Source: Hirsutella rhossiliensis (Eukaryota > Ascomycota > Sordariomycetes > Hypocreales > Ophiocordycipitaceae). Taken from it: a DNA stretch of 64,000 nt. Numbering within the stretch: position 1 is the first letter of the stretch; every line of letters starts with the position of its first letter. The position numbers were made by a program, and so were the translations under genes. The notes beneath the pieces are model-generated. The model was given only the letters and a program-made list of their open reading frames with translations, searched no databases and was not told the origin of the DNA. Shown piece by piece: positions 9,901 through 21,608 of this stretch. The stretch spans positions 2,914,001-2,978,000 of the forward strand of contig NW_025408674.1 in NCBI RefSeq assembly GCF_020360975.1, read 5' to 3'.

Positions 9901-12405
9901 AATAGTTCTTCCGCTTAAGTAGGCTCTACTAGTTCGACCTAGCTCGGAGGCTATACGTAGATATACTAGATAATAAAACCGGGGTCGCGCTAGGAGATAG
10001 GCGGCTAACTAAGACCACCTAGCTAACTACCTCCCTACTAAGGCGACCTAGAAAGGAGAGGACTTACGATTATAAGACTATAGCTTCGACCGAACTAGTG
10101 CTTAAACTAAGCGTAAACCTCGCTAATTAAACTATAGACTAAATAAAACTAATATAACCTAACTAAACCGACCTTAATAGCTATAGAATAAGACCTACTA
10201 TTAAAAGACCGTAACTAAATAAGACCTAACTTAGAACTAAACTAAGATAGAGCTAATAACTAGCCCTTAAACTATAACCTTAGCCTAGCTCGTTAATAGT
10301 AACGTCTGCCTTATTATCGCATGGCGGGAGAATAAGACCCATGGGTAGCACGCGGAGTATAAGAGGGTAACCTAAGGCACGAGGAGTATAGGGACTATTA
10401 CCGCTATAAGAACCTAATAATAACTAAATAGACCTAACCTAAACCTAAACTAAAGCTAGCCTAGATAGCTAGCTCGAGATAGAGTAACGACTAGGGTCTA
10501 TACTAAGGTAAGACCTATACCGGCGGGCGGCACGGAGGCGTTCGCTATAGCCTATACTATATAGATCTAATCGAGGTTAAGACTAATAATAATCTTAGCT
10601 AGGACTAAACTACGATAGCTATAATAAAGACGCTACTAAATAAAGTCGGGAGCGTTAGTAGGATCGGTAGGCGACGTAAGATAGGGACGCTTTAAGGCGG
10701 GCTCGGCGCTAAGAGAACTACCGGGCTATAGCTTAGCGTTAAAGGAGACGCGGTTAGCTCTAAGCTAGCTCCGCGACGGCCGCGGGTATAGATACCTTAG
10801 CCTTAGCCTTAAATAGGGCGCCAACGCGGCTACCTTGCCCACCTTTACCCTTCCCTTATCGATAGGGATTAAGGCTAAAATAGGCTTAGTAAGACTAATA
10901 AGATTAAAGCCACTATCCTCTACGTTAGGGCCGTTGCTAATAATAAGATAGAAATAGTTAGTAAGATCGTTAACCGTTATAAGAGTCTTCTAAGTAACTA
11001 AGAGTAACTTAGGCCTAACCTAAGCTAGGGTCTTAATAGCGTCGCTAAACTTACCTAAGTGCTTTTCTAGGGACTTATATATAGTAGGTATTATCTATAA
11101 AATAGTAAAAGCTAACGCGAGCGTTTTTATATTCTTAGCGACCATGTAGCTGAACTAGAGCAAACTCGCTTAACGCGCCCTTACCCTGCGGTGGGGCCTT
11201 CTAACTAGCGCGAATATAAGTTTCTAGAGTAGTATAATAAAGGCGCTCCTATACTAAACCCTTAATAAGGGAAGGGCTATTAACCTCGGACTATACTTAG
11301 TAAAGGGTATTAGCGGCCTCCTTACCTTTAAAGGTAATCTAGAACTTAGATTAGTACTAAACTTAGATAATACTATAATAAGAAGGGTTACTTACTTAAT
11401 AAGACTAGTTAAAGTTAGCGTAAGCGATACGCTTAGCCTTTATAGCTATTAAAGTTAGTAAAAATACTAAAGGTAGGACTAACCTAAGATAAAGCTAGGA
11501 TTAATATATATAAGACTAGTTTTAATAGCTAGCGAAGGACTTATAAGTAAGCTTACTAATAAGACGCCCGATATATATAAAATATAGGATAGAGCTCGAT
11601 CCCGCTACTATAGCGACTTTCTTATAAGAGGGTTTTAGAGGAGAGCACTACTACCTAAGTTAGCTTCCTAGTTAGATATTACGACGACGATAAGCGAACT
11701 AGATATAGTATTAGGAGACCTAGAGTTATAGAAATAAGGCGGGTAAGGTAGTAGTTAGGCCTATAAAAGAGATAGATAATAGAGGGATAGGAGGAGGTAT
11801 ATACGGAACTAAGGGGGGAGGGCAGGTATATATAGGCGCGAGCCGGGCGCGCGTAATTAGTAACTACGAGATAGAAGGTAAATATGGCCGCCGCCGCCGT
11901 AATCGGAAGTCGCGTAGCTGATAGGAACCGATTTACGATTAGCGGAGCCGGCCGACCAATTTCGATTAGCCGGCCCTACCTAGGAGCGACCTATACTAGC
12001 GCCCGGCCCGGCAACCGGATATTACCTGCCCTACTAACTAACGGACTAATAAGCCGACGCGACCGCGGCTACGCGGCTACGATGCGGGAGCTAGGGTAAA
12101 TAGAGGCGCCTACGAGTCGGGCCCTTAGAGAGAGACTACTACCTATAACCCTAGGCCCGGGCTGAGCCCGGGCCGCGGCCGCTGGATAGTAACGGCTACG
12201 GGAAGGCCCGCGCCGAGACGCGATTTCGCGGGAGGAGCCCGCGGTAGCTAGCGTAAATTTCCTATATACTACTACCTCGTTTAAGGCGGACCTATATTAA
12301 AAGAGGAGGGTTTTCCTTAAGTACTTTAGTTTTCCCTCCTATTTAATATTAAAGTTCTAGATACCTCTAGCTAGGTCCTTAGCGTAATCTTAATAATAAT
12401 AATAA
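9901..12405 (+). other. LINE E 3' region, with antisense frame and GC hairpin
   Basis: About 2.5 kb follows the reverse transcriptase, long for a 3' UTR. It keeps pockets of TpG/CpA, including rare ATG codons. On the minus strand a frame starts with ATG near 11145 and runs leftward past 10640, with only TAG/TAA breaks of RIP type (segments such as KSLEKHLGKFSDAIKTLA and KPILALIPIDKGRVKVG); I recognise no family. At 12155-12173 GCCCGGGC-TGA-GCCCGGGC forms an 8-bp stem. The last 110 bases, from about 12300, are shared with the two LINE tails in the palindrome at 13-14 kb, as expected for the 3' end recognised by the reverse transcriptase. Confidence 0.45.
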
Positions 12406-12985
12406 TATATAAATATATATAGCTTAAAATCCTATTAATAAGAGTATTAATAATAGTATATACTAGGTCCCTTATAGATATAGTTAGGGAGGAGACTAAT
12501 CTTTATCTAAGTATAGCTTAGATACTAATTTATCTTTATATTATACTAGATAGAGTCTTAGTCCTCTTTATCTTAGGTATACTATTTATTAAAGCTATAC
12601 GTATATTATTTAATTATTCCAAGGATCGATATATAGGTTAAATATTAAATCAGTACTATCTAGGTAGTTATACTAGCGGTAGGAGCTATTAAATAAGAGC
12701 TTTTAGATAAGGTTAATATAGTAAAATCCTTTTAGACTATAACTTTAATAGTTAATAAAGATATATATAAAAGACTAAAGCTTAAAGAGACTATATAGAA
12801 ATAGCTACCTAGCTCCTAAAATTTTTAGGCTTTAGTAATAGAAGTTAAAGAAGATAACCTAGGAGCTACTTAATAATTATAAAGAGAACCCCTTATAGAT
12901 ACCTTAATAGCTAAGATTCTCTTACTAAGAGGTAAGATCCTTAGTTATAAAGGGGGCGCTAACTAAGTTACTAACCTAGCCTATA
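12406..12985 (+). mobile_element. Ty3/gypsy family D fragment, right part
   Basis: This is the continuation of the D fragment interrupted by LINE E. It matches 25790-26370 of element D over its full length (for example 'actaggtcccttatagata' in both). The match stops near 12985, where the arm of the large inverted repeat begins, so the fragment is truncated on the right as well. In D this segment lies between gag and the RNase H domain and so corresponds to the protease/reverse transcriptase part. No readable catalytic motif remains. Confidence 0.75.
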
Positions 12986-13690
12986 TTAAGGGTATAATTA
13001 ATTTTTAGTTAGACTAGTAAACTATACTAACCTACTTATTAATTAGCTAATTAGTACTTTTAAAAGCTTTATAAATATACTAGTAGTCTATCCCGCTATA
13101 AGTAGGCTAGCCAGACCTCGCTTACCTAGACCTAGTAACGAATTTATTAGGACCTCCCTTAACCTTAGTCTAGGCCCTTAACTAGGAAAATAAAAACCTA
13201 GGGCTAATACTAGTAACTTAATAAGTATAGCGCGAAGCTAGTACGAAAACCTAACTACTAGCCTAGCTAAAAGCTAGTATTAATAAAAATAGCCTGCTAA
13301 GCCATAGCGGAAAAATAAGGTAAAGCCTAAGAAGATATTATTATTAAATAAGGTTAAAGATAATTATATAATTAACTATTAACTATTAATAAAAACACTT
13401 ATACTATTAATTAACGCTATATACCCTATATATATAAAGAAGTTACTTTCTAAGGTTACTTTATAGTAGGGCTAATATAATTCTAACTAACTATAACGAT
13501 ACCTAAGATAGCTAGTATAAGATTCCTATATATTATAACCGCGACCTAGTATAAGGGCGGACTAACTATAAAAGAAGGGAGGGTTTTCCTTTAAGCACTT
13601 AAGTTTTTCCTTTTTATTTAACGCCGAAGTTCTAGATACCTTTAAATAGGTTACTAGTATAATCTTAATAATAATAATAGTATATATATT
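12986..13690 (+). repeat. Left arm of a ~700-bp inverted repeat
   Basis: This arm runs from 'aagggtataattaattttta' to the TAA-repeat end and is the reverse complement of 14030-14735 over its whole length, with differences mostly of C/T and G/A type. Its right-hand 115 bases are a LINE E-type 3' tail. The outer 580 bases include a stretch alignable to LINE E just upstream of the tail (near 13520-13570 against 12250-12300), so the arm may be a 5'-truncated copy of a related LINE. Confidence 0.8.
13566..13682 (+). mobile_element. LINE 3' end fragment (plus orientation)
   Basis: The segment from 'aaagaagggagggttttcct' to the TAATAATAATA tail matches the last 115 bases of LINE E (12298-12405), with mainly transition differences. 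It ends in the same TAA repeat, so it marks the 3' end of a second, related LINE copy within the left arm of the palindrome. Confidence 0.75.
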
Positions 13691-14029
13691 AATAGATACT
13701 TAATATAAGCGACTAATTATAATATAGCTAAATATAGCTATAGATATAGTAATAAACGTTTATATATATATTCTTAAATATACTATTACTAGATAGCGTC
13801 TTATAAAGGGTATAGTTTAGCTATATAAGTTTCTAGCTCTTACTTATTATCTTATAGATAACTTTAAGACCTTATATCTCTTACCTTCCTTTTTTCTTTA
13901 CCTTTCTTTTAGTTATACTAGTACCTAAAAATAACTTTAATACTATCCTAGCTATATTATAGCTAACCTATCTATACTTATACTTACCTTTAACTATTTT
14001 ACTAATTACTTACTTTTATCTATATTAAA
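13691..14029. other. Spacer between the palindrome arms
   Basis: About 340 bases of unique RIP-type DNA lie between the two inverted arms. It is strongly AT-rich, with a pyrimidine-rich run near 13880-13920. No domain, LTR or tRNA-like motif was found in it. Confidence 0.5.
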
Positions 14030-14735
14030 AGGTTAATAAAGTTATTATATTATTATTATTAAGATTATATTAATAACTTATTTAAAGGTATTTAGAACTT
14101 TAGCGTTAAATAAAAGGAAAAACTAAAGTACTTAAAGGAAAACCCTCTCTTTTTTATAGCTACTCTACCCTTATATTATATTACGGTTATATAAGAATCT
14201 TACTCTAGCTATCTTAGATATCGTTTTAGTTAGTTAGAATTATATTAGCCTACTAAAAGTACCCTTAGAAAGTAACTCTTTTATATATATAAGGTATATA
14301 GCGTTAATTAATAGTATAAGTGTTTTTAGTTAATAGTTAATTATATAATTATCCTTAACCTATCTTATAATAATATCTTTTTAAGCTATACTTTAATTTT
14401 CCATATAAAGCTTGCGGGCTATTTTTAATAATACCGGCCTTTAGCTAAGCTAGTAGCTAGGTTATTATACTAGCTTTATACTATACTTATTAAGTTACTA
14501 ATATTAGCCTTAAGTTTTTATTTTCTTAGTAAGGGGCCTAGACTAAGGTTAAGGGGAGGTCTTAATAAATTCGTCCCTAGGTCTAAGTAGGCGAGGTCTA
14601 GGCTAGCCTACTTATAGCGGGGATAGACTACTAGTATATTTATAAGCGCTTTTAAAAGTACTAATTAGCTAATTAATAAGTAGGTTAATATAGTTTATTA
14701 GTTTAACTAAAAATTAATTATACCCTTAGCTAGAT
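14030..14735 (-). repeat. Right arm of the ~700-bp inverted repeat
   Basis: This arm is the reverse complement of 12986-13690. It carries the inverted LINE tail at about 14038-14155 and ends with 'taaaaattaattataccctt', mirroring the left arm's start. The two LINE tails point toward each other across a 340-bp spacer. Confidence 0.8.
14038..14155 (-). mobile_element. LINE 3' end fragment (minus orientation)
   Basis: This is the reverse complement of the LINE E tail: TATTATTATTA at the left, then the shared 'aggaaaaactaaagtactt' and 'aaggaaaaccctctctt' segments. It is the tail-to-tail partner of the copy at 13566-13682. Confidence 0.75.
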
Positions 14736-15484
14736 TTAAACTAACTTTAGTATTATAGCTAGTAGTCCTCTTAAGTATATAACTACTATACTATAAGGTA
14801 CTAATAAAGATAATTTTATTTATAAATAGCTTACTTAGCGATACTATAAATAATTCTAAGGAGATAAGGTTAGCGACTCTTAAGTAAGAGCTTAGAGTAT
14901 AGTAAAAGAAATAAAAGTATAAAAGGTAAATTTAGTTATATATATCTTTATCTATCTATTAAGATAAGGGAGGCTTATATAAGTATAATAACTATATAAA
15001 GCTAGTTAAAAGAAGGTATTAAGATATTCCTATACCTAAGTTAAGCCTATATAATATCCTTAGGCTAAGGGAGTTATATTAGTTAGGGCTTCCATATATA
15101 TTACTATTAAGTCTACTAAGTATAACTATAGCCTCTTATACTTACTCTTCTTAATATACCTTTATACTACCTTAGCTTTTAAATAGTAAGGTAATAGGTA
15201 AGGAGCGTTTAAGCTAATAAATATAAGGTTATTCCGCTATTAAATTTAACTACTTTATTATTTATTTAAGGAGGTTATTTAAAAATAAGGTGGCTATTAA
15301 TTATATCCTATAAAAGGGAAGGTAAATATAGTAAGGTAAAGCTAAGACCTAAGAGGATAGGATATAAAGAACCCCTTCTTTATATCCTATCTCCTTAAGC
15401 TAAGTTTATGCGCCCCTTAAGCTATAGTTATATAACTTACTCTTTTACCTTAAAAGGAGTTAAACTTACGATTAATAAGGTTAT
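14736..15484. other. Unassigned RIP-degraded DNA
   Basis: About 750 bases lie between the palindrome and the minus-strand copia LTR. The stretch is AT-rich with CpA/TpG nearly absent. I found no second copy elsewhere in the window and no domain remnant. A short inverted pair, 'aggataggatataaagaa' and 'ttctttatatcctatct', sits near 15353-15392. It may be the left flank of whatever the copia element inserted into. Confidence 0.4.
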
Positions 15485-16171
15485 TATAAGAAGGTATAAG
15501 TAATAAGTATTAGATTAGGTATTCGATAATATAAGCTAAAAGATAGGTTAAAGGAGTATAGGGTAGGATTTTATTTAGAATTTATAATAAGTATATAAGG
15601 GGCTAAATAATATATTAAAAGAATAGCGTTATAAAAGATACTTATAAACTTACTTATTTTATTTACTACTCTTAGGGAAATCCTTTATCTTTTATAGACT
15701 ATTACTCGCCTACTAGTAGATTAATTTATTAGCTTTTAGTATATTTTATAGTACTTAAAAAGCTTTATTATAATATATCTTCTAACTTAGTAAGTAGTTT
15801 AATTATAACGTAATAGTTAACGTAAGACTATAGGTTCTAGTATAAGTAGTAGATTTAACTAGAATATTCTATGCCCTACCTATTTTCGTATCATGGATAT
15901 CTTTAAAACCGCTAAGCTAAAATAAGTAATAAGGTATATATTCTACTTATAATTAACTTATGTATTTTATATATATTTTATTTATTAAGATAAGCTTATA
16001 TTAACTTACTTCTCTTAAAGAGGTATAGATATCTAGTATAGGTCTTTATCTTTTAGGGTTATTCCTTAGACTATATTATAGAGCCTCTTTTACTAGCTTA
16101 TTTTATAGAGCCTCCTATACCTATTATTTCTTTATAATAGTAAAATAAGAATATAAAGGTATATTCTTATA
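15485..16171 (-). repeat. Copia 3' LTR (687 bp)
   Basis: This is the left LTR of the minus-strand copia. It is shared with 20642-21236, and with 24889-25582, 43358-44054, 50478-51174 and 55759-63369 (split) as full copies. The termini are inverted (tataagaa / ttcttata). Confidence 0.9.
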
Positions 16172-19100
16172 GCCTCCTTTAAAAGTAATAGGTAAATAGT
16201 GCTCTTTACTAGTTATTTCTCTTATAGTAGAATTATCCTTATTAAAAATAAGGTATATAATAGAATATAAGGAAAATTTTAAAACCCTTTCTAAGAAAAA
16301 ACCTTAGTATAAAAAATCCTAGTTATAGTTATAATTATTTCTCTTTTTTAGGTAAACCTTTATAAGGAAAGGTCTTATAGAGTTATTATAAGAAACCTTT
16401 AATAAGGAAAACCCTATTTTTATAAGTTGTTTTTATTAAAAGAAACCTTTTAAAGGAAAAAACCTATTAGTTATATATAGAGGAAAAGCTAAGAAAGTAA
16501 AAGAAAGCTAAACCTCTATTAAAGGGATATAAGCTTTTCTTTTTAGGCTCTTTAATTCCTTAAAGAAAGAAGCTCTTAGAACTTAAAGAATATTTCTTTT
16601 CTTAGTTCCTTAGTAAATATATTAGTAATATTATCTCTAGATTTAATATAGAAAATCCGAATCTTCTTTTCCTAATATATTCTTAGGTATAGAAGTAAGT
16701 AATATCTATATACGTTGTCTTTTATATATTTCGGACTTTTAGCTTATTTAATATCTGCCTCGTTATCTATTAAGATAGGAGGTATAGTATTAAGAATTTT
16801 AATAGATAAGCTATTATTTATAGAATAAAATAGCTAACTTAGATATAAAGCTTCTTTATTAGCCTTTATAAAGGTAATAGATTTAGCTTTATAAGTTAAT
16901 AGGGCTATAGATTTTTACTTCTAGCTAGCCTAACTTATAATATTTTTATAAATATAAAGTAGTATCTAGAAACGGATTTTCTATTTATAAGGTTAGACGC
17001 CTAGCTAGCGTCGGAATAACCTTTATAAAATTATAAGTATAAGGGATATTATAGCAATAAATTATCCCTAGGTTAAGGTATTTATTTAAATATTTTAAGA
17101 TAGTATTTAACGCTTTAAAATACGTATTATTTAGTTTAAAAGTAAATCTAGTATAGGAAATAATAGTATATAAAATATCCAGCCTACTTATTTCCTTTTA
17201 GTTAATAAGGATTTCTTTTTATAAAGGCGTTATAATAGCTTTTTTAAGCTTTACTCTTACTATAGTAAGTATATTAAAAGTCCCTAAGTCTTTTTTATTA
17301 TATTCTCGTATTTTATTATAAGTATATCTTTCCTAGGATATTAATATCTCCTTTCTACTTTAGTTTATAATTATATATATTCCTAAGAAGTCTTTTAGTT
17401 TACTTAGAGGCTAAACCTTTATATAATCTAGTACTTTTCTAAGTAGACTATTTATTATACCTCTATTAGGCTCTATTATTAGGAGGTTATCTACGTAGAT
17501 TACTATTATAATTTTATATTACGTATTTATAAATACCTCTTTATCTATAAGAAGGGCCGAAAATCCTATCTTAGCTAATATAGAGCTAGGATAGTTATAC
17601 TAGAGCTTTAGGCTTTATTTAAGGCTATATAATGCTTTCTTTAATTTTGATAAATAGCTAATATTATACTTATACTAGTTTTATTAAATTAGTCTTTAAG
17701 TATTAGCTCTTTATAGCCTATAGAGATTTTTATATAAATATCTATATCTATTTTAGTATATATAAAGGCACTTTTATATAGTATTATAGTAGAGTATAAT
17801 TATTAGAAATAGCTATTATAAGTAGCATTCTAATAGATTTAGGTCTTACTATTATAGAAAAGGTTTTTAAATAATCTAGGCTATAGACCTAATTAAATCC
17901 TATACTATATAGCGGGCTTTATATTTAATAATATTATTACTATTATCCCTTTATTTTATAAACCTAATAGCCTTAGGGCCTCCCTATTACTAAGAAGAGG
18001 CTTTAATTCCTAGGTATTTTAGTTTAAGAGCTCTTTTATTTCTAGAAATATAGCTTTTTTATAGCTTCTAAGCTATTTATAGCCTATTTAAATGTTTTAG
18101 GCTCTATAGGATCTATATTTTCTAGTAAAGATAAAATAATCTCTTTACTTACTACTATTTAGTATAGTATTTATTTTAGGGTATATAATATAGTCTTTAT
18201 AAAATCCGTTTAGCTTCTTAGGTATATTAATACGGATTTTAGATCCTTATTTAATCCCTTTTCTAAAGATGATTATTTCCTTTTTATAAGGGGTTATCTT
18301 TCTTATTTATAAGAAGGTTTTTTTCCTACTTTATAAAAGGGCTATCTTCCTTCTTTATAAGAGGGTTATTTTTCTCTTTTTTTAAAGAAGAGTTATTACC
18401 TTCTTTATATATAAGTTCCCTTTATAAATAATTATCCGGGACCTTATTTATAGAAGGTAAGGTATTAAAGTTAAAGTCCTTAAGGTCTTCTTCTTTTTAA
18501 TTTTCTATAAATTTATTTTCTAGGATAATAATATCTCTAGAAATTATTACCTTTCTTTTCGAAAAGTTATATATTTTATAAGCATTTTTAGTATAGCTTA
18601 TAATAATACCCTTATAAGCTCTTATTTCTAGCTTATTTAAGGGGTCTTTATTTTTATAATAAATAGTACTTCTAAAGGTCTTAATTTTCTTTAAGTCTTT
18701 TAAGGCTATAGATTTATATTCCTTCTTTTTTATAGTAGTTTAGAAGCTTATTTAAGAGTAAGGGGTCTTATTATATAAATAAGCTACTATTAAAATATCT
18801 TATCCCTATATCTAAAAAGGATATAAAAGAGGTATATTTATTATAAGTAAGGGTCTTTATAGGGCCCTAAATATTAATAGTAACTTTATTAAGGTAATTA
18901 TATACTTTATTAGGTAGGGATTTATTCCTTTTATTAGTTACCTTTACTTTAATATAAGCCTTATATTCTTTTATTTTTATAATATCCTTCTTAAGGATAG
19001 TTATATCCTTATTATATCTTTTAAAGGTTTTTAATAAGGCTTTAAGACTTATATATCCTAGCCTTAAATACTATAAATAAAGGTTAAGGTCCTTTATATT

Positions 19101-20641
19101 ATTCCTTATATTATTAATATTATATAGGAATGTCTTCTTCTTTAGAAAGGAATTTCTAAAAGAAGATATAAAGGTTATCTTACTATTTTCCTTTAAATAT
19201 AATATTAGCTCAGTTATCTAATAGGAAAATTTCCTAGCTATTAATAAAGGTATAAGTATTTTAAAAATACGATTAGCTTATAATATTTACCTTTAATTTA
19301 GGTATAAAAGGCAGTTTCTTAGGCTAAATAGCTTTTTATTATTTAGAAATCTAAAAGAAGATTTCTATAGCCTTTAATAACTATATAGGATGCCTTTCCC
19401 TAATTAACCTTAGTAAAGATAGTTTGAAAATTAATAAGGAATTTCTTCTCTAATACTATATACCTAGTAGTACTAGTATCGTATATAAAATTATAGAAAT
19501 TTCTATTCTCTAAGGTTTTATAAGGGATTTCCTTTTCTTTTACCTTATATATAAGGTCTTTAATTCGAGAGGAATTTAAAGGTCCTATTTACCTATTATT
19601 AAATACGGCCTTTTTAAGGATATTTAAAGAGATATATACCTTTACTTCTTCTTCGGAGCTTTTATAACCTCTAAGGGTAAGAGGAGGAATAGAAAAATAG
19701 ATTTCTAGTTCTTTATCCTTTTAATTATCGGTTTCTATTTTTCTGCTTCCGATATATATAGAGAAAGGGATTTTCTTCTTCTTATCGACGTAAGAGTCTA
19801 ATTTAATAGGATTTCCTTCTATAAAAGGTTTTCTAGGCCTCTTAGAAGGTATTCCTTTATTTTAACTTTTAAATTTTAGAAAAGCCTTTAGGGCCTTTTC
19901 GGTAAAGATAGTAGTAATCTTTAACTAAATACCCTTTCTTCTTATAGTAAGTATATTATAATATAATTTTTATTTTTTCTAGGGCTTCTTAGTAAAGAGG
20001 AAACTTAGAGAATTTCTAGAAACTTAGTCCTTTTAAATTTATCTATAAGACTACTAAAGAGAGAGACTCTAGATTAAAAGCCTTTAAGTTATTTCGAAGA
20101 GCTTACGTTATATTACTTATATAGCTAGAAAACAAGCCTAAAAGGCTATTTAAATCTAAGCTATAATAACTACTTCCGGAATTATAATATTCTATGCTTT
20201 TAGCTCCTTAAATACCTCTTTTACCTTATTTAAGTAGCCTTTTAAGGATTCGAGATCCTTTACTAAAGTATTAAAAAGCTCCTTTATAAGTAAGTAATTT
20301 AAAGTAAAGTAAATAGGGTTATATAGGTTTTTTAACCTATCCTATACTTCTTTAGTATTTATTATATACTTTATTTAGGTTAAAGGACTATCTTAATATA
20401 AAGAAAAATTAAAGTAAGTGCTTTTTTTATCTTTAAGTAATTTTCTTACTATATAGTAGTAGAAAGCTTCTCCTTAACTAAAAGAGCTTATATTTAAATA
20501 GCCTAGAAGGTATAGTTAAAACTACCCTTAAGTTTAGTAAATTCGAATATATCCTAAAGCCTATTATAGATAATTCGAGGTCGTATAGTTAGTATTAGAA
20601 TTTCAAGTTATTACCTAACTTATAAAGCCGGGCTTATAACC
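16172..20641 (-). pseudogene. Copia gag-pol remnant (minus strand)
   Basis: This is the 4.47-kb internal region of the minus-strand copia. Order from the right: primer-binding site (20626-20641), gag (about 19.9-20.6 kb), protease and integrase (about 18.2-19.9 kb), reverse transcriptase (about 17.0-17.9 kb) and RNase H (about 16.6-17.0 kb), inferred by alignment with the plus-strand copy, where domains are directly readable. Gln/Trp codons are converted to stops throughout and there are no ATG starts. This copy has no nested insertion in its internal part and is therefore a useful ungapped reference for the family. Confidence 0.7.
20626..20641 (-). other. Copia primer-binding site (half initiator tRNA-Met type)
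   Basis: The minus-strand sequence directly after the 5' LTR is ggttataagcccggc. The conserved anticodon region of eukaryotic initiator tRNA-Met, GGGCTCATAACC, has the complement GGTTATGAGCCC; the sole change here is G to A within a TG step. The plus-strand copia has ggttataagcctagc at 44055-44069. Drosophila copia is known to prime from an initiator-tRNA 5' half in this manner. Confidence 0.65.
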
Positions 20642-21236
20642 TATAAGAAGGTATAAGTAATAAGCGTAGGATTAAGCAATTAATAACTTAAGCCGAAAGA
20701 TTAGTTAAAGAAGTATAAGGTAGGATTTCGTCTAGAATTTATAACGAGTATATAAGGGGCTAAATAATATATTAAAAGAATAGCGTTATAAAAGATACTT
20801 ATAAACCTACTTATTCTATCTACTACTCCTAGGGAAATCCCTTGTCTTTTATAAACTATTGCTCGTCTACTAATAAACTAATTAGTTAGATTTCTAGTAT
20901 AATCTATAGTACTTAATAAGCTCTATCTATAGTATATCTTCCGAACTTAGTAGGTAGTTTAATTATAACGTAATAGTTAACGTAAGACTATAGGTTCTAG
21001 TATAAGTAGTAGATTTAACTAGAATGTTCTATACCCTACTTATTCTTATATCGTAGATATCTTTAAAACTACTAGGCTAAAATAGGTAATAGGGTAACCG
21101 TTCTACTTATAATTAACTTATATATTTTATATATATTTTTATTTATTAGGATAGGCTTATCTTAACCTACTTCTCTAAGGAAGGTATAGATATTTAGTAG
21201 AGGTCTTTATCTTTAAGGGTTATTCCCTTAGACTAT
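20642..21236 (-). repeat. Copia 5' LTR, major part
   Basis: The right LTR of the minus-strand copia is interrupted after 'ccttagactat' by element D. The missing 99 bases are at 42044-42142 ('atattataaagcc...' to ttcttata). Other copies of the LTR read uninterrupted through 'ttagactatattatagag'. Confidence 0.85.
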
Positions 21237-21608
21237 TTTTATAGGTAGATCATTGCCCTTATAAATATTAGCCTATTAAAGGGATAAGACCCTTAGTACT
21301 CCTTATTTAACTTACTTCTAAGTATACTTAAAGGCTTTATAAAGACCTTAATTATCTAATAAGGTATCTTCCTTAGTTATAGTTAATTTAAATTTTTATT
21401 TTCCTTTTAAAGTAAAGGCTACTAGTTACTGACTTTAGTAGAGATAAAGAGATATAAAGTAAAGAAATCTATAAGACTTATATTTATAACCTAAAACCCT
21501 TAGAGCTATATATAGGACTAACGATTAAATAATTATATAGTTAATTGCTCTATTAATCCTTAGCTATATACTATATATACTTTAAGTATATACCTTTATC
21601 TTTATTAA
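21237..21608 (+). repeat. Element D 5' LTR
   Basis: It matches 41664-42038 along its whole length (for example 'ataaatattagcctattaaa', 'aagtatacttaaaggcttta'). Differences are almost all transitions. Confidence 0.85.

Larger units (their letters stand above)
5266..12405 (+). mobile_element. LINE E: full-length Tad1-like non-LTR retrotransposon
   Basis: This is a 7.14-kb non-LTR element inserted in the D fragment. It is flanked by a 14-bp TSD, tatataaatatata, at 5252-5265 and 12406-12419, and ends in TAA repeats (12391-12405). The uninterrupted D copy reads straight across the same site near 25783-25800. Order on the plus strand: a 5' region, an ORF1 region (about 5.4-6.8 kb), an endonuclease domain (7.1-7.5 kb), a reverse transcriptase (8.0-9.1 kb), then about 2.5 kb of 3' region. 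It is GC-richer than its neighbours and still full of CpG, but CpA and TpG are stripped as elsewhere. Related 3' ends recur at 13.57 and 14.04 kb. Confidence 0.85.

Noticed and set aside
11884..12099. 71-residue plus-strand ORF in the LINE E 3' region
   Set aside because: Low-complexity start (Ala run) in a CpG-rich pocket with few possible stops. No family, no second copy and no supporting signal.
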